Positions 1-6,241 of a stretch of 7,405 nucleotides of DNA are shown here, in pieces. Source of the stretch: Bordetella parapertussis (lineage in GTDB: Bacteria; Pseudomonadota; Gammaproteobacteria; Burkholderiales; Burkholderiaceae_C); assembly GCA_943328885.2 (NCBI GenBank), contig CALQBT020000123.1, positions 1-7,405 of the forward strand, in the 5' to 3' direction. Position 1 is the stretch's first letter. The number at the start of each line of letters is the position of its first letter. The position numbers and the translations under genes are program-made. A model generated the notes under the pieces. It did no database searches. It worked only from the letters and a program-made list of their open reading frames with translations, and was not told the origin of the DNA.

Positions 1-768
1 GCCCGACTTGCCGGCGCCGCGGCGCTGCAATCGATCGCCAACCAGCGAGATCACCCAGGCGGCGGTACCGACGCAGTCGGCGGCCAAAGCCCGGCGCACC
101 GCGCTGATGTTGGCCATCGCGCGGCCGCGGCCATCGCCGGGCGCGCCGATCGCGTGGTGGCGCGGCACACGGACCTCGTCGAATCGGAACGCCGCGTGGT
201 GGCTGCCGTCGAGCGAGCTGAAACGCCGCGACAGCGTGACGCCAGCGCAGTCGGTGTCGATGATCACCATCGACGGGCCCTGGCCCTCGATCTCGACCAG
301 CGCGGTCATGAACGAGGCCTCGGCACCGCCGGTGACATAGGACTTCTGGCCATTGACCACCAGAAAATCTCCGTCGATGCGGGCCCAGGTCGGGCGCGGC
401 GCATCGGCCGGTTCGGTGAAAGCGAATCCGCCGCGCTTGTCGCCAGCCAGCAGCGGCAGCAGATGGCTGCTGCGCAGCGGCTCGCCCAAGCCCTTGAGCA
501 CGCCAGCACCGGCACCGAACACACCGCTGAGCTGGCCGACGCCCAAGCTGGCCAAGGCCTCGCGAACGACCAACAGCGCGAGTGCCGAGGCGTCGGCCGA
601 CTGCGTCAGGCCGTAGACGCCGGCAGCTTTCGAGGCCTCGCGGACCCGGGCCGACCGGGTGGCTGCGTCGAGCGCCGCATCGTCTCGCAGCGCGACGAGT
701 GGGTCTAGGGCCAGCGCTGTGGCACGGTCGCGCAAGGCCAGCAATTCGGGAGACAGAAATTCGGGCAT
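1..768 (-). CDS. Acyl-CoA dehydrogenase family protein (C-terminal part outside window)
   Basis: The 256 visible residues read from an ATG at 766-768 to the window edge with no stop. Known for the family: FAD-dependent alpha,beta-dehydrogenation of acyl-CoA thioesters, with electrons passed to electron-transfer flavoprotein in the cytoplasm. Seen: a helical N-terminal region (about 1-110); then GGFAFTEP at 113-120, matching the family's FAxTEP flavin/substrate loop; NGQKSYVTGG at 139-148, matching the NGxKxxxT strand; and FDEVRVP at about 196-202, the end of the beta domain. The start of the C-terminal helical domain follows. The catalytic glutamate expected near residue 370 lies outside. Oddities: the loop after TEP is ADAPRP rather than the usual xxGSD, and the segment where many members have ERxQFG reads DRLQRRGAGKSG, so this is a divergent member. 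No clear Shine-Dalgarno sequence precedes the ATG, so the start is moderately sure. The substrate cannot be named. Confidence 0.85.
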   Translation of the reverse strand, partial: MPEFLSPELLALRDRATALALDPLVALRDDAALDAATRSARVREASKAAGVYGLTQSADASALALLVVREALASLGVGQLSGVFGAGAGVLKGLGEPLRSSHLLPLLAGDKRGGFAFTEPADAPRPTWARIDGDFLVVNGQKSYVTGGAEASFMTALVEIEGQGPSMVIIDTDCAGVTLSRRFSSLDGSHHAAFRFDEVRVPRHHAIGAPGDGRGRAMANISAVRRALAADCVGTAAWVISLVGDRLQRRGAGKSG

Positions 769-1096
769 GGTCGTGTCAGCCGGGTGAACGATCGAGCCGA
801 CCGACGCTGCCGCCCCGCAGCAGATCCAACACGAGGTTCGAGAGCGTGACCCTGTTGGGGAAGACAGCGCTCGCAAGGTGGCGGCGCTTGAACTGCGGTG
901 GGTGTGGCGTCATGGGATTTTCAGAAATACAGGGCAGGGCGCAAGCGGCTGTGCCCTCGATCTTGCCACGCCGGCAGCACAGATGGGCAGCAGCCCAGCA
1001 AAGGGTTTTCACCCGCGACCGCGATCCAGACGCAGGCATGATCGACCGTCTTGTTTTGAACCGTCTCAGCCATTGCCTCAACCGAGGGGAAGACCC
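769..1096. other. Divergent intergenic region, no convincing gene
   Basis: About 330 bases lie between the divergent acyl-CoA dehydrogenase and DUF2938 genes and should hold both promoters. No well-formed sigma-70 pair could be identified on either strand. TTGAAC at 888-893 resembles a -35 box but lacks a matching -10. Two small dyads are visible: AGGGCA at 931-936 against TGCCCT at 952-957, and TGGGC/GCCCA at 984-997 around an AGCA loop. The second is followed about ten bases later by a short T run (GGTTTTC), but it is too short a stem to call a terminator. Open frames crossing this region show arginine- and histidine-rich translations typical of antisense shadows. Confidence 0.5.
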
Positions 1097-1582
1097 ATGG
1101 GAAAGACCTTGCTCACGATCGCCGCTGCCGGTGTCTTGTCCTGCCTGGCGATGGATCTGTGGCAACAAGTCCTCAAGCGCCTGGCGGGTGTTCCTGCCAG
1201 CAACTGGAGCCTCGTCGGTCGCTGGTTCCTGTCGCTGCGGCAAAGCGGCACGATGTACGCACCGACGATTGCCAGCATGCCGGCGGCACCGCGCGAAACA
1301 AGCATCGGCTGGCTGGTTCACTACGCGGTGGCGATCGGCTACGCGCTGATCTTCTGGCTGTTGATGGTGCCTCTCCATGTCCTGACGCCCTCGCTGCTCA
1401 CGGGCTTTGTCTTCGGCGCCCTCAGCGTGGCCGTGCCATGGTTTTATTTCATGCCCTGCATGGGCAACGGCGTGATGGGCAGCAAAACAGCCAATCCCAG
1501 GCGGGCCTGCGCGGTGTCGCTGTCAAACCATCTGGTCTTCGGCATCGCGATGGCCTGGGCATTCCGGCTGCTGCACGCCTGA
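1097..1582 (+). CDS. DUF2938 family integral membrane protein
   Basis: This 161-residue protein has four predicted membrane segments at roughly residues 4-26, 70-91, 96-118 and 143-159. The pattern matches my memory of the DUF2938 family: an N-terminal hydrophobic segment with MDLW (19-22), VGRW (40-43), the GWLVHY motif at the second helix (71-76), the MPCMGNGVMGSKTANP stretch (119-134) and a final SLSNHLVFG helix (141-149). The family is usually around 160 residues, so the gene looks complete. Its function is unknown; I infer only an inner-membrane location. ATG 1097 is chosen because AGGGGA at 1085-1090 sits six bases upstream and the membrane pattern begins at once; in-frame sequence further upstream does not look like protein. 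It converges on the glutathione S-transferase gene with a 17-base gap. No partner gene is evident. Confidence 0.87.
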   Translation: MGKTLLTIAAAGVLSCLAMDLWQQVLKRLAGVPASNWSLVGRWFLSLRQSGTMYAPTIASMPAAPRETSIGWLVHYAVAIGYALIFWLLMVPLHVLTPSLLTGFVFGALSVAVPWFYFMPCMGNGVMGSKTANPRRACAVSLSNHLVFGIAMAWAFRLLHA

Positions 1583-1603
1583 GCCGGCGGCGGCGCAGCT
1601 CAG
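1579..1603. terminator. Dyad spanning both convergent stop codons (weak bidirectional terminator candidate)
   Basis: CTGAGC (1579-1584) is the exact inverse of GCTCAG (1598-1603), separated by 13 G/C-rich bases. The TGA stop of the DUF2938 gene lies in the left arm and the TCA (reverse TGA) stop of the glutathione S-transferase gene lies in the right arm. A six-pair stem in this position suits a shared 3' hairpin. There is no T tract on either side, so it does not meet the usual definition of an intrinsic terminator. Confidence 0.3.
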
Positions 1604-2241
1604 TCCAACATCGGCGTGAACCCAGGGTCGCCTCGGTGCATCGCTCGCTGGTAGGCCGGTCGCTGGCCGATGCGCTGCAGGTAGGCCCGTATCTGGGCAT
1701 AAGGCGCCAGGTCCACTGGCATGAACTTGCGCATCGTCGTCAGCGTGAAGACGGTCATGATGTCGGCGGCCGTGAACTCGGCGCCGGCAAGATAGTCAGC
1801 CCGGCCCAAGCGCTCATCGACCAGGTCGAAAGCGCGGGCGAGCCGCCCGCTGACCGCTGCCAGCACCGGATGATCGGGCGCCAGACCGAGCCGACGCACG
1901 ATCATGCTGCGGCCCATGTTGGACTGCAGGTTCGCGTTGGCGAAATGAAACCAGTAGAGGTACTGCGCAAAATCCGGGTGCGTCGGTCCCAGCGCGAGAC
2001 GGCCGTCACCGTACTTGGCGATGAGGTAGCCAAGGATCGCGCCCGACTCGGCCAGCAGCAGATCACCGTCGCTGATCACCGGGGCAGCACCCAGGGGATG
2101 GAGGTCTTTGAGTGCCGGTGGCGCGAGCATCGTCACCGCGTCGCGCTGGTGGCGAACGAGCTCGTAGGACAGACCGAGTTCTTCGCACAGCCAGATGACC
2201 CGCTCCGACTGAGAAATTCCGAGGTGGTGGATCACCAGCAT
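1600..2241 (-). CDS. Glutathione S-transferase family protein
   Basis: A complete 213-residue cytosolic GST, within the usual 200-230 range. The family conjugates glutathione to electrophiles or uses it as a cofactor in reduction, isomerisation or dehalogenation. Seen: an N-terminal thioredoxin-like domain (1 to about 80) with a Ser-rich first turn (ISQSERV, 9-15) where the catalytic Ser/Cys usually lies; the cis-proline in GAAPVI (Pro54); and the Glu65-Ser66 pair in LLAESGAI that binds the glutamyl end of glutathione. An all-helical C-terminal domain (about 90-213) follows and carries the TAAD N-capping box in EFTAADIMTVF. No signal peptide is seen. The ATG at 2239-2241 has only a weak upstream AAAAGG. 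The gene is divergent from the CoA-transferase and convergent with DUF2938, so it is probably monocistronic. The subclass is not certain. Confidence 0.93.
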   Translation of the reverse strand: MLVIHHLGISQSERVIWLCEELGLSYELVRHQRDAVTMLAPPALKDLHPLGAAPVISDGDLLLAESGAILGYLIAKYGDGRLALGPTHPDFAQYLYWFHFANANLQSNMGRSMIVRRLGLAPDHPVLAAVSGRLARAFDLVDERLGRADYLAGAEFTAADIMTVFTLTTMRKFMPVDLAPYAQIRAYLQRIGQRPAYQRAMHRGDPGFTPMLD

Positions 2242-2367
2242 GGGGTTCGCGCCTTTTCAATCTCGTTGAGCCGAAAATCCTGTTCCGAGCACCCGGCATC
2301 GACCCTGCGCAGGTTCACAGAAGTAGAGTGTGGGCCATCAGGCAAGATCTGACAACGAGATACGGAG
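2242..2367. promoter_or_regulatory. Divergent spacer with a 10-base palindrome
   Basis: This region separates the start codons of the glutathione S-transferase (minus) and the CoA-transferase (plus), so it should hold both promoters. A perfect palindrome, CCTGCGCAGG, lies at 2304-2313 and could be an operator half-site pair. TAGAGT at 2324-2329 is a plausible -10 for the plus strand, but no good -35 lies 16-18 bases before it. Nothing here identifies a regulator. Confidence 0.25.
2364..2367 (+). promoter_or_regulatory. Shine-Dalgarno GGAG that decides the CoA-transferase start
   Basis: GGAG abuts an ATG at 2368 directly and lies six bases before a second in-frame ATG at 2374. A gap of zero cannot serve the first ATG, while six is ideal for the second, so translation most likely begins at 2374. 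This shortens the product by two residues. Confidence 0.65.
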
Positions 2368-2373
2368 ATGACG

Positions 2374-3573
2374 ATGAGCTATGACGCGCCCTTTGCCGGG
2401 CTGAAGGTGGTCGATCTCAGCCAGGGCATTGCGGGGCCCTACTCCGCGATGCTGCTCGCACAGCAAGGCGCGCAGGTCATCAAGGTCGAAGGACCGGGCG
2501 ACGGCGACTGGAGCCGGGTGTTGGGTGTGCGCTACGGCGAGCACACCGCTTTCTCGATCATCGGCAACCTGGGCAAGCGCAGCGTCGCGATCGACCTCAA
2601 GCAAGACGAGGGCAAGGCAGTGCTGTGGCGCATCATCGAAGGCGCAGATGTGTTCATCGAAGGCTTTCGCCCTGGCGTGATCCAGCGCCTGGGTTTCGAC
2701 TACGAAGCGGTCTCGGCGCGCGAGCCGCGGATCCTTTACCTGTCGATCTCGGGCTTCGGGCAACAAGGCCCGCTGGTCGGGCGCCCGGCGATGGACCCGG
2801 TGCTGCAGGCCTTCACGGGTCTGACCGGCGAAAACCATGGCGAGGATGGCATCCCGCACCGTGTGCCGGTGATCCCGGTCGACATGGTGACCGCGCTCTA
2901 CGCTTTCCAGGCCTTGTCGTCGGCGATCTATGCGCGCCGCGACGAGCCACGCGGACGCTATCTGGACGCCAGCCTGATGCAGTGCGCAGCCGGCCTGCAG
3001 GCGATCCGCATGATGTCGTCGATCCTCGAGGGCGGGGCGGTGCGCCCGGGCGGTTCACCCGCGGGCATCTTCCGCACCGCCGACGGCTGGATGTCGGTCA
3101 CGACGATCCACGACCGCGACTGGTTGGCCTTGTGCGGCGCGATCTCGCGGCCCGACCTGGCCGCCGAGCAGCGCTTCAACAAAGTCGCCGATCGCCATGC
3201 ACAAGACGGCGAAGTGATGGGCATGCTGCGGTCGATTTTTGCCACCCAGTCCACGGCCTACTGGTCACAGCGCCTGGCCGACGCCAATGTGATGCACGAA
3301 CGGGTCAATCGCTATGCCGACTTCGTCGAAGAACCGCAGGTCCAGGCCACCGGCCTGATCTCCTGGCTCGAGCAGGCCGGCGTGCCGCGCAAGGTGCCGG
3401 TGGCCAATCTGCCAGGCATGGCGCGCTTTGCTGACGGCTCGCCGCTGGCCACTGCGCCCGTGGTCGGCCAGCACACGGCACAGGTGATGGCTGAATGCGG
3501 CTACAGCGCCTCAGACATTGCCGGCCTGGCAGCGCGCGGCGTGATCGGCGTGAGCAAGCGAGCCGATGCCTGA
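2374..3573 (+). CDS. Family III (CaiB/BaiF) CoA-transferase
   Basis: A complete 399-residue protein from ATG 2374 (401 if the ATG at 2368 is used), matching the usual 380-430. Family III enzymes move CoA between carboxylic acids through enzyme-bound aspartyl anhydride and thioester intermediates, as intertwined dimers in the cytoplasm. Seen: the N-terminal FAGLKVVDLSQGIAGPYSA Rossmann-like entry (about 7-25); the IKVEGPGDGDWSR loop; NLGKRSVAIDLK (about 66-77); and GFRPGVIQRLGFDYE. The catalytic aspartate is in IPVDMVTAL at residue 170 (codon 2881-2883), essentially the same position as Asp169 of formyl-CoA transferase. GRYLDASLMQ and a C-terminal domain follow. The acid specificity cannot be read from sequence; members act on carnitine, formate/oxalate, mesaconate, succinate/benzylsuccinate and others. 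The hydrolase downstream lies in the same orientation and may be co-transcribed across a 156-base gap. Confidence 0.95.
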   Translation: MSYDAPFAGLKVVDLSQGIAGPYSAMLLAQQGAQVIKVEGPGDGDWSRVLGVRYGEHTAFSIIGNLGKRSVAIDLKQDEGKAVLWRIIEGADVFIEGFRPGVIQRLGFDYEAVSAREPRILYLSISGFGQQGPLVGRPAMDPVLQAFTGLTGENHGEDGIPHRVPVIPVDMVTALYAFQALSSAIYARRDEPRGRYLDASLMQCAAGLQAIRMMSSILEGGAVRPGGSPAGIFRTADGWMSVTTIHDRDWLALCGAISRPDLAAEQRFNKVADRHAQDGEVMGMLRSIFATQSTAYWSQRLADANVMHERVNRYADFVEEPQVQATGLISWLEQAGVPRKVPVANLPGMARFADGSPLATAPVVGQHTAQVMAECGYSASDIAGLAARGVIGVSKRADA

Positions 3574-3698
3574 GCTTGCCGCGCGCTGCGCCCGAGCACA
3601 GCGGTCCGAGTCGACAGGCTAGGCCGCTGCCCGCTGGGACGCTACGGCCAGCGCAGACCCATCATCGATTCGCCGCAGCGCCGGGCGCCAGCTTCGAC

Positions 3699-3716
3699 GT
3701 CAAACCTGGTCAAACC
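3699..3716 (+). repeat. Tandem direct repeat GTCAAACC, one helical turn apart
   Basis: GTCAAACC occurs at 3699-3706 and again at 3709-3716, a ten-base period, ending 13 bases before the hydrolase start codon. Repeats in helical phase are a common form of activator or repressor site. The position, so close to the start codon, would suit repression or may be chance. The rest of the 156-base gap between the CoA-transferase and the hydrolase shows no clear promoter. Confidence 0.3.
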
Positions 3717-3729
3717 ACCGAGCCAAGAC

Positions 3730-4692
3730 ATGCCAACCCAACCCGTCGACCTGAGCCCTCCAGACATCGGACCCTACCGCGCCAGCAACACCGGCGTCGA
3801 CTGGGTCCATCTGCTGGACTCTGGCCGTCCCGGCCCGACGGTGATGGTGCAGGCACTCACCCACGGCAACGAGTTGTGCGGCGCGATCGCGCTCGACTGG
3901 TTGTTCCGCCAAGGCATGGGCAGCACGCTCGGGCCGCTGCAGGGCCGGCTGATCCTGAGCTTTGCCAATATCGAGGCCTATGCGCGTTTCGACCCCCTGA
4001 ACCCCAGCGCTTCGCGCTGTGTCGACGAGGACCTGAACCGGGTCTGGACCGATGCGGTGCTGTTCGGCGGCGGCGACTCGGTGGAGTTGCGCCGCGCACG
4101 CGCGCTGCAGCCTTTTGTCGACGCGGCCGACTCCTTGCTAGACATCCACTCGATGCAGGATGCCTGCCGGCCGCTGATGGTCTGCGGGACCTTGGACAAG
4201 GGCGTCGCCTTCGCACGCCGCCTCGGCATGCCAGGCGACCTGCTGATCGACACCGGCCATCCCTCTGGCATGCGGATGCGCGACCGAGGCGGTTTCGGTG
4301 ACCCCGCCAGCCCTCGCAACGCGCTCTTGATTGAATGCGGCCAGCACTGGGAGCGATCCAGCGCCGAGGTCGCGATCGACAGCCTGGTGCGCTTTCTGCG
4401 GCTGACAGGCTGCGTCAGCGACGCTTGGGCCGAGGCCCGCTTGCGCCTGGCCTTGCCGCAGCGCCAGCAACTGGTGCGCGTCGATCAAGCCATCGTCGCG
4501 CTGAGCGACGATTTCCACTTCCTGTTCCCGGTCCACGGCCTGGACGTGATCGCCGCGGCGGGCACCGCTTTCGCACAAGACGGCAGCACGGTGTTCAGCA
4601 CCGCTCACGACAACACCGTGATGGTGATGCCCAGCATCGACCACGGCAAGCCTGGCAACACCATGGTCAGATTGGGTCGCTTCGAGGTCTAG
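3730..4692 (+). CDS. Succinylglutamate desuccinylase/aspartoacylase (AstE/AspA) family zinc hydrolase
   Basis: A complete 320-residue protein, the usual family length. The family consists of carboxypeptidase-like zinc amidohydrolases that remove an acyl group from an N-acyl amino acid or a similar amide. Seen: THGNE supplies His45 and Glu48 as first zinc ligands; DEDLNR (99-104) gives the substrate-binding Asn-Arg pair; LLDIHSM supplies His140 as third ligand; and LLIECGQHW places Glu202 as the catalytic base. The region from about 230 to 320 is the beta-rich C-terminal domain typical of AstE/AspA proteins. The start is ATG 3730. No ATG, GTG or TTG lies in frame between it and the CoA-transferase stop, and no strong ribosome site precedes it. 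No other arginine-succinyltransferase pathway gene is near, so a true AstE role is unlikely. The substrate may belong to the same pathway as the CoA-transferase, but that is inference. Confidence 0.9.
   Translation: MPTQPVDLSPPDIGPYRASNTGVDWVHLLDSGRPGPTVMVQALTHGNELCGAIALDWLFRQGMGSTLGPLQGRLILSFANIEAYARFDPLNPSASRCVDEDLNRVWTDAVLFGGGDSVELRRARALQPFVDAADSLLDIHSMQDACRPLMVCGTLDKGVAFARRLGMPGDLLIDTGHPSGMRMRDRGGFGDPASPRNALLIECGQHWERSSAEVAIDSLVRFLRLTGCVSDAWAEARLRLALPQRQQLVRVDQAIVALSDDFHFLFPVHGLDVIAAAGTAFAQDGSTVFSTAHDNTVMVMPSIDHGKPGNTMVRLGRFEV
4689..4692. other. Shared CTAG: overlapping convergent stop codons
   Basis: The palindrome CTAG encodes TAG on both strands. It ends the hydrolase (4690-4692, plus) and the ABC ATPase (4691-4689, minus), so the two genes overlap tail to tail by four bases with no room between them for a terminator. 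Confidence 0.9.
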
Positions 4693-5336
4693 GTATAGGT
4701 ACGGGGCGGCTCGGTCAGCCTGACCCGGCTGACCACCGGCAAGCCTTCAAGCCCCTGGCTGCCGGCCAGCAGCAGCGCACGCCCAGGCGTGCGCGCGGCA
4801 TCGGTCAGCGCCTGCGCCAGGTAGGCCAGTGAAACCCTGTCGAGCCCGGCGCAGGGTTCGTCGAGCAGCGTCAGCGCGCAACCCGCGGCCAGCGCCGCGG
4901 CCAGGCCAGCCTTGCGGCGCGATCCGGTCGACAGCGCGTACATCGGCTTGGCCAGGTGCGGCGTCAGCTCGAAGCCGGCGAGGTGGCGCTGCCAGGCGGC
5001 CAGGTCCAGCCCGGGATGGAGTTCGCGCTGAGCGGCCATCATCGCGGCCGGCGTCAGCGCATCCCAGGCCGGTTCGCGCGGATCAAACCAGCAGCAATGC
5101 CGTCGATAAACCAAAGGTTCGGCGGCCCATCGGTGGCCCGCCAGCGTGAGCTCTCCGCCTTGATTGACCAGGTCGCCGGCCAACAGCCGCATCAAGGTCG
5201 TCTTGCCGCTGTCGCCCTCGAGCAGCGTCAGCCCGGCGGGCAGGTCGGCGCACCAGTGGGCAAACAGCGCCGCCTGACCAGGATACGCAAAACACAGTCC
5301 ACGCACTTGCAGGACCGGGGGCAGGGGTTTGGGCAT
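4689..5336 (-). CDS. Divergent ABC-type ATP-binding protein with a shortened P-loop
   Basis: This 215-residue stand-alone nucleotide-binding domain has no membrane segments. Seen: an aromatic A-loop region (LCFAYPGQAAL, 14-24); a P-loop reading LLEGDSGKTTL (38-48); a signature segment LSTGSRRK (135-142) in place of LSGGQ; an intact Walker B (ALTLLDEP, 154-161) with catalytic Glu160; and a D-loop (AGLD, 163-166). The P-loop is odd: ABC proteins normally have GxxGxGK, and this one appears two residues short, with no glycine five residues before Gly44. The switch region reads LLLAGSQGLEGL (188-199), with no evident histidine. The protein may therefore be impaired in ATP hydrolysis or use ATP differently. 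No permease or binding protein is adjacent. ATG 5334-5336 is chosen because recognisable ABC sequence starts just after it; upstream in-frame sequence is antisense to the SDR gene. No Shine-Dalgarno sequence is evident. Confidence 0.83.
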   Translation of the reverse strand: MPKPLPPVLQVRGLCFAYPGQAALFAHWCADLPAGLTLLEGDSGKTTLMRLLAGDLVNQGGELTLAGHRWAAEPLVYRRHCCWFDPREPAWDALTPAAMMAAQRELHPGLDLAAWQRHLAGFELTPHLAKPMYALSTGSRRKAGLAAALAAGCALTLLDEPCAGLDRVSLAYLAQALTDAARTPGRALLLAGSQGLEGLPVVSRVRLTEPPRTYT

Positions 5337-5459
5337 GGCCGGTACTTTACGGGCTGAGCGCGCAGCCGGCCTGGCAAATCGGCCCGGCGAGCCGTCGAAG
5401 GCATTGCGCTGAAGGCCTCGGCCAACGGCACAATGCGCCAAACCATGGAGGAACTCTGA
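5337..5459. promoter_or_regulatory. Divergent spacer with weak promoter candidate for the SDR gene
   Basis: This spacer separates the ABC ATPase (minus) and SDR (plus) starts. For the plus strand, TTGCGC at 5404-5409 and CACAAT at 5429-5434, 19 bases apart, form a weak sigma-70-like pair placed to give a short leader. For the minus strand, TAAAGT ends only seven bases before the ATG of the ABC gene, which could mean a nearly leaderless transcript. Both are tentative. Confidence 0.25.
5447..5451 (+). promoter_or_regulatory. Strong ribosome binding site for the SDR gene
   Basis: GGAGG lies eight bases before ATG 5460 and is the best Shine-Dalgarno sequence in the window. It fixes the start of the short-chain dehydrogenase. 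Confidence 0.8.
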
Positions 5460-6215
5460 ATGACATTCAATTTTCTTGGCAAACGTGTCGTCGTCGCTGG
5501 TGGCAGCCGCGGCATCGGCCGCTCGATTGCGCTGGGCTTCGCAGCAGCCGGCGCCGACGTTTCGATCTGCGCCCGAGGCGCACAAGCACTCGAGGCCACC
5601 CGCGCTGACCTGGCGCAGCATGGCCACCGCGTCCATGCGGCGGCCTGCGACCTGGCCGACGCCAAAGATGTCGCGGCCTACGTTGCGTCAGCGATCGCAG
5701 CGCTCGGCGGCGTCGACGTGTTGGTCAACAACGCCTCGGGTTTCGGCATGGGTGACGACGAAGCGGGCTGGGCCGCAGGCCTGTCGGTGGACGTGATGGC
5801 CATGGTGCGTGCCTCGCACGCGGCGGTGCCTGCGCTGCTGGCGAGCCCGGGCAGCTCGATCGTCCACATCTCGTCGATCTCGGGCTTCACGCCGTCGACC
5901 CGGGCGCCAGCCTATGCTGCGGTCAAGGCGGCGATGATGAGCTACACCCGAAGCCAGGCGGCGATGCTCGCGCGCCAGGGCGTGCGGGTGAACTGCATCG
6001 CGCCAGGCTCGATCGAGTTTGACGGCGGCGTCTGGGACCTGCGCAAGCAAGCCGGAGACGCACTCTACGACCGCACGCTTGGCAGCATCCCGTTCGGCCG
6101 CATGGGCACGCCCGAGGAAATCGCCGAGGTCACGCTGTTCCTGGCTTCGCACCATGCACGCTGGGTCACCGGACAGGTGATCGCAGTCGACGGCGGACAA
6201 TTGCTCGGCGCCTGA
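5460..6215 (+). CDS. Short-chain dehydrogenase/reductase (classical SDR)
   Basis: A complete 251-residue single-domain Rossmann oxidoreductase, typical length for the classical SDR family, which moves hydride between NAD(P)(H) and an alcohol/ketone pair. Seen: the cofactor loop GGSRGIG (14-20); Arg39 after the second strand (CARG), which with Arg17 would favour NADP(H); the CDL motif (63-65) near the adenine; NNAS (90-93); the active-site Ser139, Tyr152 and Lys156 with exact Ser-12-Tyr-3-Lys spacing; and the C-terminal ARWVTGQVIAVDGG cofactor/oligomer segment. The position that usually holds the fourth catalytic residue, Asn, reads Asp111 (SVDVMA). ATG 5460 is fixed by GGAGG upstream and by the motif starting ten residues in. 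The gene is transcribed away from the ABC ATPase, and the downstream ATPase has the same strand 81 bases on. The substrate is unknown; a role with the CoA-linked genes nearby is only possible. Confidence 0.95.
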   Translation: MTFNFLGKRVVVAGGSRGIGRSIALGFAAAGADVSICARGAQALEATRADLAQHGHRVHAAACDLADAKDVAAYVASAIAALGGVDVLVNNASGFGMGDDEAGWAAGLSVDVMAMVRASHAAVPALLASPGSSIVHISSISGFTPSTRAPAYAAVKAAMMSYTRSQAAMLARQGVRVNCIAPGSIEFDGGVWDLRKQAGDALYDRTLGSIPFGRMGTPEEIAEVTLFLASHHARWVTGQVIAVDGGQLLGA

Positions 6216-6225
6216 CCAAGCATCC

Positions 6226-6241
6226 GAGGCGGCGCTGCCTC
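6226..6241 (+). terminator. Small G/C-rich hairpin downstream of the SDR gene
   Basis: GAGGC (6226-6230) pairs with GCCTC (6237-6241), with a G-T pair extending the stem and GCGC as loop. It lies ten bases after the SDR stop. No T tract follows, so at best it is a weak or factor-assisted terminator. It touches the palindrome that follows. Confidence 0.35.

Noticed and set aside
154..708. Plus-strand open frame of 184 codons opposite the acyl-CoA dehydrogenase
   Set aside because: The opposite strand carries clear TEP, NGxK and FDEVRVP motifs in order; this frame gives an Arg/Ala/Gln-rich translation without motifs, as expected of an antisense shadow in high-GC DNA.
776..1378. Minus-strand open frame of 200 codons covering the first gap and part of DUF2938
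   Set aside because: Rich in Arg, His and Cys with no motif or ribosome site; it is antisense to a well-supported membrane protein. It was considered as a possible gene filling the 769-1096 gap and discarded.
1159..2352. Long plus-strand open frame of 397 codons
   Set aside because: It crosses the DUF2938 gene out of frame and lies antisense to the complete glutathione S-transferase. Low-complexity Arg/His composition, no domains.
2338..2859. Minus-strand open frame of 173 codons opposite the CoA-transferase start
   Set aside because: Antisense to conserved N-terminal CoA-transferase motifs; no independent evidence.
4138..4644. Minus-strand open frame of 168 codons opposite the zinc hydrolase
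   Set aside because: Overlies the zinc-ligand and catalytic region of the hydrolase; composition is that of an antisense frame.
5445..5459. Four-codon leader frame (ATG GAG GAA CTC TGA) whose stop abuts the SDR start
   Set aside because: The ATG is part of the sequence forming the Shine-Dalgarno site and has no ribosome site of its own; most likely chance.
5337..5636. Upstream extension of the ABC ATPase in the same frame, giving 315 residues
   Set aside because: The added 100 residues are antisense to the SDR cofactor-binding region and unlike any ABC N-terminus; the ATG at 5336 leads straight into the ABC fold.
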